Shown here in pieces: positions 28,801-35,913 of a stretch of DNA of 64,000 nucleotides. A model generated the notes under the pieces. The model saw only the letters and a program-made list of their open reading frames with translations, ran no database searches and was not told the origin of the DNA. Source of the DNA: Clostridia bacterium (GTDB lineage: Bacteria > Bacillota > Clostridia > Oscillospirales > CAG-382). The first letter of the stretch is position 1. Every line of letters begins with the position of its first letter. The translations under genes were made by a program, and so were the position numbers. The stretch is from the NCBI GenBank assembly GCA_017399965.1, contig JAFQAP010000032.1, positions 1-64,000 on the forward strand, read 5' to 3'.

Positions 28801-29033
28801 CGGCACACCCATGCGCCGTACTTTGAAGGCTCGCGGAGCATATTCAGCTTCATCCAAGCGGTGACAAAGGCATCCTGCGCCGCATCCTCTGCCATATAGC
28901 GGCTGTGAGTTACGGATTCCGCCGCGGAAATAACACGGGTTTCGTACCGTGCTACCAATGCTTCGTATGCGTTTTGCTCCCCTGCGAGAGTAAGCATTAC
29001 AAGATCTTCATCCTTAAGCTGGGTATACAGCAT
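25884..29033 (-). CDS. ECF-type sigma-70 factor with very long C-terminal extension
   Basis: A 1049-aa soluble protein. Residues 1-185 are an ECF sigma factor: region 2 (about 20-95, MAEDAAQDAFVTAWMKL, WVCRIARNCAKN) and region 4 (about 125-182, LPSKVREIITLHYYNGLSV and the HTH SDIASRLGISEGTVKWQLHDGRKRIRKEL). Residues about 310-370 look TPR-like (ECFKKALN). The rest, to 1049, is unrecognised but contains a duplicated module at about 451-524 and 724-805, both with a G-x-F-x-(D/N)-C step, then GIGI(I/V)K, then a (K/E)G-x-(L/M)PF ending. No membrane helix and no adjacent anti-sigma gene are seen, so the extension may itself regulate the sigma domain (inference). ATG after GAAAGGATG. Single gene ended by the terminator at 25851. 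Confidence 0.88.
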   Translation of the reverse strand: MLYTQLKDEDLVMLTLAGEQNAYEALVARYETRVISAAESVTHSRYMAEDAAQDAFVTAWMKLNMLREPSKYGAWVCRIARNCAKNTISRFKSYISLDMLEETLSDDMRYGDPEMAFISSEEKRILQDSVSELPSKVREIITLHYYNGLSVSDIASRLGISEGTVKWQLHDGRKRIRKELSAMNEQIDDTLVQRVMKKVKELKLWKLKNSKKGFETEYKDVLAEVEELPESANKSHALADVLMMGWWWLPGEKNDALFERISKLAEEGKNEDVMAFVVARQDRKCYGENVRREFVRDVQIPRLEKGGFKKALAQELHWLGSSYYQNGEEEKSRECFKKALNVLTPSDLYYAYTLATQKARQSVTEKYKDVNSRRYVVTASGDELRNVNGEIRYWDGNWHKDGYLYSASRFADMIFRNASYCDGYFTAKGLKKGEFITASDGTTLTFGGDDITVSTPCGVFDNCSLWVACHENTTYNTYYKGGIGIVKQEKKDALVTETRTLKNYRIFGGKGILPFAAGNMWEYDAGYDGEIMSHSCVYTVCHADKDNIIIAGNNETLRHKYDENSWLDMIQQIRSEYWHEDKEGTHTIQDVSHAVKRAEILAKTPLEKAHTKAACAVARRIMETDPVFNPDHTAVGHWNFFERNVIHVSDKKAVMTDDFRWSFEWKRDPSEALMCNDIYGIFHDAVECLWSDKFAAGASFEHTHLLWSEIPIKTLVSCEAVEEITVKAGTFKDCLKISLDISEYPVGLEYRGGKKEYFFAKGIGIIKTVNYFYKGALCTEYQLESYVGEGEGYMPFVEGAVRSYVGVNLTDGDVCGENCYFEKDENGDTVLFEDRIGVRKRNEPISDYSSIHGETIEDELWEAGKHDESRLRHDINNFHLLCHFLGRPGRYWNATEKAVAWNKYRLRIMEGLNGDGTVPDAWLGLYAATQLRTGCALCGLGKAEEGRPYLEKSLQSFIKWEAIEKDAPMEVGDPLIYGGIKVIKGKDLLLLPNGEYDRISRDYPYLFRDRIGLLVHAVTAPHGWEWFDGVRSDAWFMDFTQRVKKASNS

Positions 29034-29129
29034 TCATATCATCCTTTCGGTTTTACTTTTAAAAGCGCTTTCGTAACATAGACAGAAAAGATATAAAAAA
29101 GGTTGGGTGAAAAATAAAAAATAATAGTA

Positions 29130-29166
29130 AAAAATAATGGCGAGAACAGATAAAACCATTCTCGCA
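29130..29166 (-). terminator. Terminator of the division cluster (after ftsZ)
   Basis: Minus-strand stem TGCGAGAATGG ... CCATT with core GCGAGAA / TTCTCGC, followed by ATTATTTTTTACT. It lies about 58 nt after the ftsZ stop. The remaining gap to 29033 holds the leader of the sigma gene, with no clear SigA promoter. Confidence 0.7.
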
Positions 29167-29224
29167 CATTCTTATTTATTTTTTTTGCGTTTTTGGGTCT
29201 GACTTAATAAGACAGCTCTATGTC

Positions 29225-30322
29225 TTAGAACTCAGAGCGGGACTTATTGATCATCTGAATGATGTTATCAATATCCTCTTCGCTGCCTGCTTCTGCTTCC
29301 TTTTCGGGAGCAGCGTTAACTTCGGGCTTTGCTTCTGCGCTTACAACGGGACGGCGCACTGCTTCGCTCTTTTTAACGGAATCAAAACCGGTAGCGATAA
29401 GAGTGATACGCATTTCGTCCTCAAGAGTTTCATCAAATGCAGCACCGAAGATGATGGTAGCATCGGGATTTGCTTCGTTGGTGATCATAGCAACTGCGTA
29501 GTCTACTTCCTCCAGACCGATATCGGGAGAAGCGGTAACGTTGATAACGATACCCTTTGCGCCGCTGATGTTGGTCTCCAGCAGAGGAGAAGACATAGCA
29601 AGCTTTGCAGCCTGTTCTGCTTTGTCCTTGCCCTTTGCGGTACCTACGCCCATGTGAGCGAGGCCTGCGTTTGCCATAACTGCGCAAACGTCTGCAAAGT
29701 CAACATTGATCTCTGCTTCCTGAGTAACCAGCTCGCAGATAGACTGAACGCCCTTGCGGAGGATATCGTCTGCTTCGTGGAACGCATTGAGGAAGGTGAT
29801 CTTTTTATCGGTAAGGAGCTTAAGACGCTCGTTGGGGATAACGATAAGGGAGTCTGTAACTTCGGCAAGACGCTTGATACCGCTTTCTGCCTGAGCCATT
29901 CTCTTCTTGCCCTCGAAATTAAAGGGCTTGGTTACGATACATACGGTAAGTATGCCCATCTGCTTTGCGATACGTGCAACGATAGGAGCTGCGCCGGTAC
30001 CGGTACCGCCGCCCATACCTGCGGTGATAAATACCATATCTGCACCCTGGAGTGCTTCGGTGATAGCTTCAATAGATTCGTCTGCAGCCTTTTCGCCCAA
30101 TTCGGGGTTTGCACCTGCGCCCTGACCTTTGGTGATACGCTCACCGATATTGATGCGCTTGTGTGCCAAAGATTTGTTGAGCACCATAAGGTCGGTATTA
30201 ATAGCGATATACTCAACGCCGTTTATTTTATTTTCTACCATACGGTTAACAGCGTTTCCGCCACCGCCGCCTACGCCTACAACTTTTATTACATTAACGG
30301 TTGTTTCAAATTCATTGCTCAT
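29225..30322 (-). CDS. ftsZ: Cell division protein FtsZ
   Basis: A 365-aa tubulin-like GTPase that forms the division ring. The N-terminal GVGGGGGNAVNRM, the tubulin signature GGGTGTGAAP (about 106-115) and the T7 stretch NVDFADV (about 207-213) are intact. The C-terminal tail is acidic and ends DIDNIIQMINKSRSEF rather than the common DIPxFL-R type peptide that binds FtsA and SepF. The start is ATG 30322, 11 nt after GGAGG; an in-frame reading 24 codons longer is not supported. Own promoter at 30366-30394, and last gene of the cluster; ftsA is absent upstream. Confidence 0.97.
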   Translation of the reverse strand: MSNEFETTVNVIKVVGVGGGGGNAVNRMVENKINGVEYIAINTDLMVLNKSLAHKRINIGERITKGQGAGANPELGEKAADESIEAITEALQGADMVFITAGMGGGTGTGAAPIVARIAKQMGILTVCIVTKPFNFEGKKRMAQAESGIKRLAEVTDSLIVIPNERLKLLTDKKITFLNAFHEADDILRKGVQSICELVTQEAEINVDFADVCAVMANAGLAHMGVGTAKGKDKAEQAAKLAMSSPLLETNISGAKGIVINVTASPDIGLEEVDYAVAMITNEANPDATIIFGAAFDETLEDEMRITLIATGFDSVKKSEAVRRPVVSAEAKPEVNAAPEKEAEAGSEEDIDNIIQMINKSRSEF

Positions 30323-30365
30323 AAAATAGAGTTCCTCCGTCCGACTAAAATTTTTATACATATAT

Positions 30366-30394
30366 ATAATAATACATAAATTGCAAGATTGCAA
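30366..30394 (-). promoter_or_regulatory. Probable ftsZ promoter
   Basis: Minus-strand TTGCAA (30389-30394), 17-nt spacer, TATTAT (30366-30371) in a very AT-rich stretch; an alternative register with the second TTGCAA is possible. Confidence 0.55.
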
Positions 30395-30432
30395 GGGGTT
30401 TTTTTAATTTATATCGTTTTTTTTGCTTTTTT

Positions 30433-31224
30433 TCACTTTAAAGCCACTGTTGCCTCTCTGTGAGAAGACAAATCTATACTGCCTTTATCGTCCTCGTACA
30501 GTTCGCTGATAACTTTTGCCAAAAAAGGTATTTTTAGTTCAAAATTATCCATATCACCGATATATACGTCAAATCTGTCCGTATACTGCATACTTATATC
30601 AAATCTGCTGGCGATATTTATTTCGCGGATATAATATTCCATTTCGTTTGCGGAAAGCACGGAATACATTTCCAAAATGGAATCTCGTGTACGCTCGTCC
30701 ATAAAGGTGAGAGGTTGTCCCACAAGACAGCGGTCAACACTGCCGGTAACAAGCTTTATGGCTCCTGCGGGGACAGAGGATATCTTGTTGCTTACGGAAA
30801 GCACGGTAAGCTCATCGGAAAGAAGATAATAATCCCCGTTAAGCATCGTATACATTACGGTTTTTTCTTCCTCTATCTCTATAACCACGCCCGAAGGAAG
30901 ATCTCTTTTTACCGTAACCTTGCCTACATAGGGAAGGGCGCTTTTTATGCTTTCCTCCACGCTTCTTCCGGAAAAAGAAAACATATTGACCTTCTCTTCT
31001 ATTCCCGAAGCTATGATTATCTCCTCGTCCGTATACATACTGTTGCCTGTTACGGATATATCTTTAACACGGAAAAAGACGAAAAACGCTGTTCCCAAAA
31101 AAATGATCAATACAGACAAAAACAGCGAAACGTAAAAGAAATTACGGCGGAACCGTTTTTTACTTTGCTGTTTTTCCATTTCGTCAAGATCTACTGTCTT
31201 GCGCTTGAATCTGACCTGCTCCAC
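30433..31224 (-). CDS. ftsQ: Cell division protein FtsQ/DivIB
   Basis: A 263-aa bitopic membrane protein of the divisome. A basic cytoplasmic segment (1-27) precedes one transmembrane helix (about 28-50), then a POTRA domain beginning VKDISVTGNSMYTDEEIIIASGI (about 53-120) and the FtsQ beta domain. It links early and late division proteins (FtsL, FtsB/DivIC). The start is GTG 31224, 7 nt after AAGGAGG. It follows murG by 24 nt. Confidence 0.9.
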   Translation of the reverse strand: MEQVRFKRKTVDLDEMEKQQSKKRFRRNFFYVSLFLSVLIIFLGTAFFVFFRVKDISVTGNSMYTDEEIIIASGIEEKVNMFSFSGRSVEESIKSALPYVGKVTVKRDLPSGVVIEIEEEKTVMYTMLNGDYYLLSDELTVLSVSNKISSVPAGAIKLVTGSVDRCLVGQPLTFMDERTRDSILEMYSVLSANEMEYYIREINIASRFDISMQYTDRFDVYIGDMDNFELKIPFLAKVISELYEDDKGSIDLSSHREATVALK

Positions 31225-31248
31225 GGTCCCACCTCCTTTTGCTTAAGT

Positions 31249-32355
31249 TTATTTGCCGATAAGGGAAAGCGCGGTGTCCGCTATATCGTTAACCGCATCG
31301 GGACGGGCAAAACGGCGGATATTCGCCTGCACCACTTCCCGTTTTTCTTTATCGTATGCCAAGGCTTCTACCTGAGCGATAAGCTTTTCACCCGTAACCT
31401 CGCTTTCACGCATAACAACAGCTGCGCAGGCGTTTGCCAGAACGAGAGCGTTTTTATACTGATGGTCGTCCGTTACGTTGGGAGAAGGAATGAGTATGGA
31501 AGTTTTTTCCATACACGCCAGCTCTGCCAGAGTGATAGCGCCCGCGCGGCACACCAGAATATCTGCCGCCGCCATACGAAGAGGCATATCGTATATGTAT
31601 TCCAATATCTCTATATTTTGCGCTTTATCGTAGCCTTTTTCTGCGGCAATGGCTGAATATTTTTCATACCCGCTCTTGCCGATCGCGTGGGTATGAAAGA
31701 TCTCCGGTCTTTCCCTGACCCATCCCATAAGATCGTAGCAGTATTCGTTTACCTTTTCGGCTCCCAACGAGCCGCCGAAGGAAAGGATATACACTTTATC
31801 ATCGGATAATCCCAAAGCCTTGCGCGCTTGTTCTCTTGTAATATCATTGGGCTTTACGGGGTTGCCTGTAAAAATAAGCTTTTCTCTTATTTTTTCATCA
31901 AAAAACTTTCTGCTTTCTTCAAAGGAGATGCACACCTTATCCGCAAACTTGGAAAGCATTTTGGTGGTCATACCGGGGAATGCGTTTTGCTCGTGAATAA
32001 GGGTGGGAATGCCCAGTTTGCTTGCCGCCTTTACCGTGGGCCAGGAAACATAACCGCCCGTACCGATAACCAGATCCGGCTTGGCTTCCTTAAGCAGTTT
32101 TTTTGCCCGCATTACGGAAGTGACCGCTTTTACCGCCGCATCGAAATTTTTTAAAGAAAGGGAACGCTTGAAGCCTCTTACCTTTACAAAGGATATATCG
32201 TATCCCGCTTTGGGAACAAGGACGTGTTCTATACCCTTTTCAGTACCGATAAAGGATATATTTGCATCGGGATAACGCTTTTTTATTGTATCTGCAATGG
32301 ATATGGCAGGGTTGACGTGTCCCCCCGTGCCGCCGCCGCACATTACTATTCTCAT
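31249..32355 (-). CDS. murG: UDP-GlcNAc:lipid I N-acetylglucosaminyltransferase
   Basis: A 368-aa GT28 glycosyltransferase that converts lipid I to lipid II on the inner membrane face. N-terminal G loop CGGGTGGHVNPA (about 6-17), second glycine loop SFGGSLGAEKVN (about 186-197), and the UDP-GlcNAc-binding CRAGAITLAELACMEK (about 262-277). Start at ATG 32355, 9 nt after AAAGGA; a TTG two codons earlier is unlikely. Confidence 0.96.
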   Translation of the reverse strand: MRIVMCGGGTGGHVNPAISIADTIKKRYPDANISFIGTEKGIEHVLVPKAGYDISFVKVRGFKRSLSLKNFDAAVKAVTSVMRAKKLLKEAKPDLVIGTGGYVSWPTVKAASKLGIPTLIHEQNAFPGMTTKMLSKFADKVCISFEESRKFFDEKIREKLIFTGNPVKPNDITREQARKALGLSDDKVYILSFGGSLGAEKVNEYCYDLMGWVRERPEIFHTHAIGKSGYEKYSAIAAEKGYDKAQNIEILEYIYDMPLRMAAADILVCRAGAITLAELACMEKTSILIPSPNVTDDHQYKNALVLANACAAVVMRESEVTGEKLIAQVEALAYDKEKREVVQANIRRFARPDAVNDIADTALSLIGK

Positions 32356-32361
32356 ACTCAA

Positions 32362-33594
32362 TTATCCTTTCTCCACATAGGAATAACGTGAAACGGAAAG
32401 TATGATTCCCATTTCGGTAAGCAAGATTATTAAAGCGGTGCCTCCGTAAGAAAAGAACGGAAGTCCTATACCCGTAGAAGGCAGGGTGTTTGTTACAACC
32501 GCAAGATTAAGCGCAACCTGAATACCTACCTGAGAAACTATTCCCATAGTTAAAAGCTGTGAAAATCTGTCCGGTGCGCGGGAGGCAACTATAAAGCCTC
32601 TTATAATAAACGCCGCAAACAGAGCAATAACGAGAATTGCGCCGAAAAGTCCCAATTCTTCGCAAAGAATTGCAAAAATATAATCATTGTAAGGTTCGGG
32701 AAGGTAGCCTAATTTCTGGTTACTCTGACCAAGTCCCAAGCCCCAGAATCCGCCTGATGCGATAGCATACAAAGATTGTGCAGGCTGATAACCCTTACCG
32801 CCGGAGGCTACGGACATATACTTGAAGGGGTCTTCCCATACCTCCAAGCGCACGAAAACCTGAGGAACCAATTCCTCCAGAACGCCGCGGAACACGGTAA
32901 ACATCAGTACGCCCACAATACCTGCGGCAACGATAGCCACTATTACCCAGCGGAGCTTGATGTTGCTCATTATAAGCATTGCAAAAGCGAGGCACGCCAT
33001 AATTATGGTGGCGGAAAAGTGGTTTTGGAACATTGTTGCGCCTGCCGCCGCAATGGCAATTACGGCCATGGGAAGCAGGGTACGCATTTGGGAACGGAAG
33101 GTGGTTGCCGATGATATTTTATGGTAGTTATCCGAAATATATATAGCTGCCGCAAGGATTACCGCAAACTTTAAAAGCTCCGAAGGCTGCATTGTAAAGC
33201 TGCCGAACTGGATCCAACGCTTTGCGCCGCTGAACACCGTTCCGATAAAGGGCACGGCATAATTAAGACCGTATATTACAAGACAAGCGATGATACCGAA
33301 CTTTTTTATAATTCTGTAATCCAGTCTGGTTACCGCAAGCATAGTTGCCAAGCCGATGAGCGCTGCACGGAGCTGGGATTTTATAAGACGGTATGAATCG
33401 CCGTAACGGGTGCCTGCGTGAGCGTAGCTGGATGAAAATACCATAACCAGCCCCACGCATATAAGGGCGATAATAATAAGCATAAGGGGACGGTCAACTT
33501 CCCCTATCATACGTACGATATTCCGCTTTACCGGTCTTTCTGCCGGCAGAGAACTATTTTGTTTTTGACTGACGGCAGGAAGATTAGAGTTCAT
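32362..33594 (-). CDS. ftsW: SEDS peptidoglycan polymerase FtsW
   Basis: A 410-aa polytopic SEDS protein that polymerises lipid II together with a class B PBP. About ten membrane helices. Conserved stretches: GAKRWIQFGSFTMQPSELLKFAVIL (about 130-155; split motif), the loop containing the essential Asp region around GGFWGLGLGQSNQKLGYLPEPYNDYIFAILCEELG, and TGIGLPFFSYGGTALI near the C-terminus. Could also be called SpoVE; position in the mra cluster favours FtsW. RBS GAGG within the end of mraY. Confidence 0.95.
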   Translation of the reverse strand: MNSNLPAVSQKQNSSLPAERPVKRNIVRMIGEVDRPLMLIIIALICVGLVMVFSSSYAHAGTRYGDSYRLIKSQLRAALIGLATMLAVTRLDYRIIKKFGIIACLVIYGLNYAVPFIGTVFSGAKRWIQFGSFTMQPSELLKFAVILAAAIYISDNYHKISSATTFRSQMRTLLPMAVIAIAAAGATMFQNHFSATIIMACLAFAMLIMSNIKLRWVIVAIVAAGIVGVLMFTVFRGVLEELVPQVFVRLEVWEDPFKYMSVASGGKGYQPAQSLYAIASGGFWGLGLGQSNQKLGYLPEPYNDYIFAILCEELGLFGAILVIALFAAFIIRGFIVASRAPDRFSQLLTMGIVSQVGIQVALNLAVVTNTLPSTGIGLPFFSYGGTALIILLTEMGIILSVSRYSYVEKG

Positions 33595-33602
33595 TCAGAG
33601 CC

Positions 33603-34568
33603 TCACATAAAGTATACGAAATAAGCTGTTGCACATCCGATAGCGGTTACCAGAGAGAACACACCCACGATGGTGAATTCGCTCCAGCCGCACATTTCAA
33701 AGTGGTGATGAACGGGAGTCATTTTGAATATACGTTTTCCGAATACTTTGAAGGAAAACACCTGAAGCATTACGGAAACGCCTTCAAACAGCCAGACAAA
33801 TCCCATAAGTATTATAAGAAGAGGGGAACCGATATGTACCAGCAAAGCGGTTGCAAGACCGCCCAGGAACAAAGAGCCGGTATCTCCCATAAATACCTTT
33901 GCGGGATGGAAATTAAATATAAGATATCCCAGCAGCGCGCCCACGGAAGTGGCGGAAATAACTGCCAGAGACTTATCCTCCAGACGGAGGGCAAAAAGCA
34001 TTAAAGCAAGACATATAACGGCGGAGATACTTCCCTCCAGACCGTCTATACCGTCGGTAAGGTTGGAACAGTTTACAAAATAAACGATTGCCACCAATAA
34101 TATAATATAGTAGAAAAATCCTAAATTTATTCCGAAAACCGTGGTATTGATACCCACGAGTTTGTCCACGGCAAACAAATATACCCCTGCGGAACCGAAC
34201 TGGAGTATAAGCTTTTGGATGGCGGTAAGTCCTTTGTTTCTCTTCTTGAACAGCTTAACGTAATCGTCCACCAGACCGATAAGTCCGTTGAACAGCGCAA
34301 AGCCTATATGAACCAACATTATCCAGTTATTTGTCTTTATATATTCGGGTAAAAGCAAAGCGCAAACCGCAATGCAGATTCCCGCAATAAAGAACACGCC
34401 GCCCATTGTGGGAGTACCTTCCTTGCACTTGTGCCAGGAAGGTCCGATTTCAAGTATTTTTTGTCCCAGCTTTACTTTTCTGAGCACGGGAATAAAAATT
34501 TTGCACAAAAGCACCGTAACGGCAAAACCGATAACAGCACCCAGTATCATTGAGACGGTCATGTTCAT
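33603..34568 (-). CDS. mraY: Phospho-N-acetylmuramoyl-pentapeptide transferase MraY
   Basis: A 321-aa, about ten-helix enzyme that makes lipid I from UDP-MurNAc-pentapeptide and undecaprenyl phosphate. Family signatures: GTPTMGG (about 53-59), DDYVK (about 102-106), NLTDGIDGLE (about 172-181), MGDTGSLFLGG (about 233-243) and the histidine loop TPVHHHFE (about 286-293). The ATG overlaps the murF stop (ATGA). Confidence 0.97.
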   Translation of the reverse strand: MNMTVSMILGAVIGFAVTVLLCKIFIPVLRKVKLGQKILEIGPSWHKCKEGTPTMGGVFFIAGICIAVCALLLPEYIKTNNWIMLVHIGFALFNGLIGLVDDYVKLFKKRNKGLTAIQKLILQFGSAGVYLFAVDKLVGINTTVFGINLGFFYYIILLVAIVYFVNCSNLTDGIDGLEGSISAVICLALMLFALRLEDKSLAVISATSVGALLGYLIFNFHPAKVFMGDTGSLFLGGLATALLVHIGSPLLIILMGFVWLFEGVSVMLQVFSFKVFGKRIFKMTPVHHHFEMCGWSEFTIVGVFSLVTAIGCATAYFVYFM

Positions 34569-35911
34569 ATATTAAAAACCTTCTTCATTATAGTTTCCAG
34601 CTTCATTCCCCTGCTGCCCTTAAACAGCACGGTATCTCCTGCGGAAACATTATTCTTTATATATTCTGCGGCTTTTTCACCTTCGTCCCCGCCAAAGCAG
34701 ACAGAGTTTTTGCCAAATGCCAAAGCCGTGTTTTTTGATTGCTCGCCAACGCATACAAGCAGGTCAACACCCGCCTCTTTTGCTTTTTCGCCCGTGCGGG
34801 AGTGGAGGGAAGGGCTGTGCCCGCCCAATTCCAGCATATCGCCCAAAACGGCGACCTTTCTGCCCTCGAAGCCCTTTAACACATCAAGGGCGGCGGACAC
34901 GGATTCGGGAGATGCGTTATAGCAATCCGCAATAACGCGCACACCGTCTGTTTCCACAATGCGCTGTCTGTCCCCTACGGTAGAAAAATCCTCCAAGGAA
35001 GTGCGCATCTGTTCAACGGTGAGCCCGAGAAAATGTCCTGCGGCAAAGGCAAACAATGCATCGTACACCATATGTCTGCCGATAGCGCCTATACGGGTGC
35101 TGAAATGCTCGCCAAACAAGCAAACGTCAAAGACAGTATAGTTCCCGTCTCTTTCTATATTATAAGCATACACTTGATTTTCGGGATTGTCAATACCGCA
35201 CTTAATACTATTGGGTAAGGAGGCAAGCAAGGGCTCATCGCCGTTTACGATAAGCTTTCCGCCTTCCCGCATACCCTTCAGGATATTAAGCTTTTCATCC
35301 CGTATTTTTTCCCTTGTTCCAAAGGCTTCTATATGAGAAGTGCCGATATTTATTACCATCACTATATCCGGCTGAGCGCATACTGCAATACGCTCCATTT
35401 CGCCGGGAAGGCTCATACCCATTTCAAATACTGCCGCTTCGGTACCCGCGGGCACTTCAAGGACAGTACGGGGCAGGCCTACCTGACTGTTTCGGTTACC
35501 CTTGGTGAAGGAGACTGTCTTTCCGGAGGAAATGCATTTTACTGTCATTTCCTTGGCGGTGGTCTTGCCCACGCTGCCGGTTATACCGATGCATACGGTA
35601 TCCTTTATTTCATTTTTCCTGTAATCTGCGGCTATTTGCTGAAGCGCCTTCCTGGAAGATGGAACGAGCACGGTGTTTGCCGTTAAAAATGAAGGATCTT
35701 CTATCAAAGCGCCGCATTCATCAGAGGCAAGCACGCTTTCAAGATAATCGTGGGCATCGTTGCGTTCACCCTTGAAGGCTACGAACAGAGCCTTGTTACC
35801 GGGAGTTTCGCGGCTGTCGGTGGTAAACAGATCGAACTTTCTGTTCATATCCGTTCCTTCCCCTGCTTTTCCGCCGGTAACACGGATTATTCTTTGGAAA
35901 TCAACTGACAT
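34565..35911 (-). CDS. murF: UDP-N-acetylmuramoyl-tripeptide--D-alanyl-D-alanine ligase
   Basis: A 448-aa Mur ligase that adds D-Ala-D-Ala. P-loop GITGSVGKTTAKE (about 108-120), then EMGMSLPGEMERIA (about 163-176), NIGTSHIEAFGTREKI, and the C-terminal substrate part DCYNASPESVSAAL (about 322-335) plus GDMLELG. The neighbour murE, normally just before it, is missing from the cluster. Confidence 0.95.
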   Translation of the reverse strand: MSVDFQRIIRVTGGKAGEGTDMNRKFDLFTTDSRETPGNKALFVAFKGERNDAHDYLESVLASDECGALIEDPSFLTANTVLVPSSRKALQQIAADYRKNEIKDTVCIGITGSVGKTTAKEMTVKCISSGKTVSFTKGNRNSQVGLPRTVLEVPAGTEAAVFEMGMSLPGEMERIAVCAQPDIVMVINIGTSHIEAFGTREKIRDEKLNILKGMREGGKLIVNGDEPLLASLPNSIKCGIDNPENQVYAYNIERDGNYTVFDVCLFGEHFSTRIGAIGRHMVYDALFAFAAGHFLGLTVEQMRTSLEDFSTVGDRQRIVETDGVRVIADCYNASPESVSAALDVLKGFEGRKVAVLGDMLELGGHSPSLHSRTGEKAKEAGVDLLVCVGEQSKNTALAFGKNSVCFGGDEGEKAAEYIKNNVSAGDTVLFKGSRGMKLETIMKKVFNI

Positions 35912-35913
35912 AA

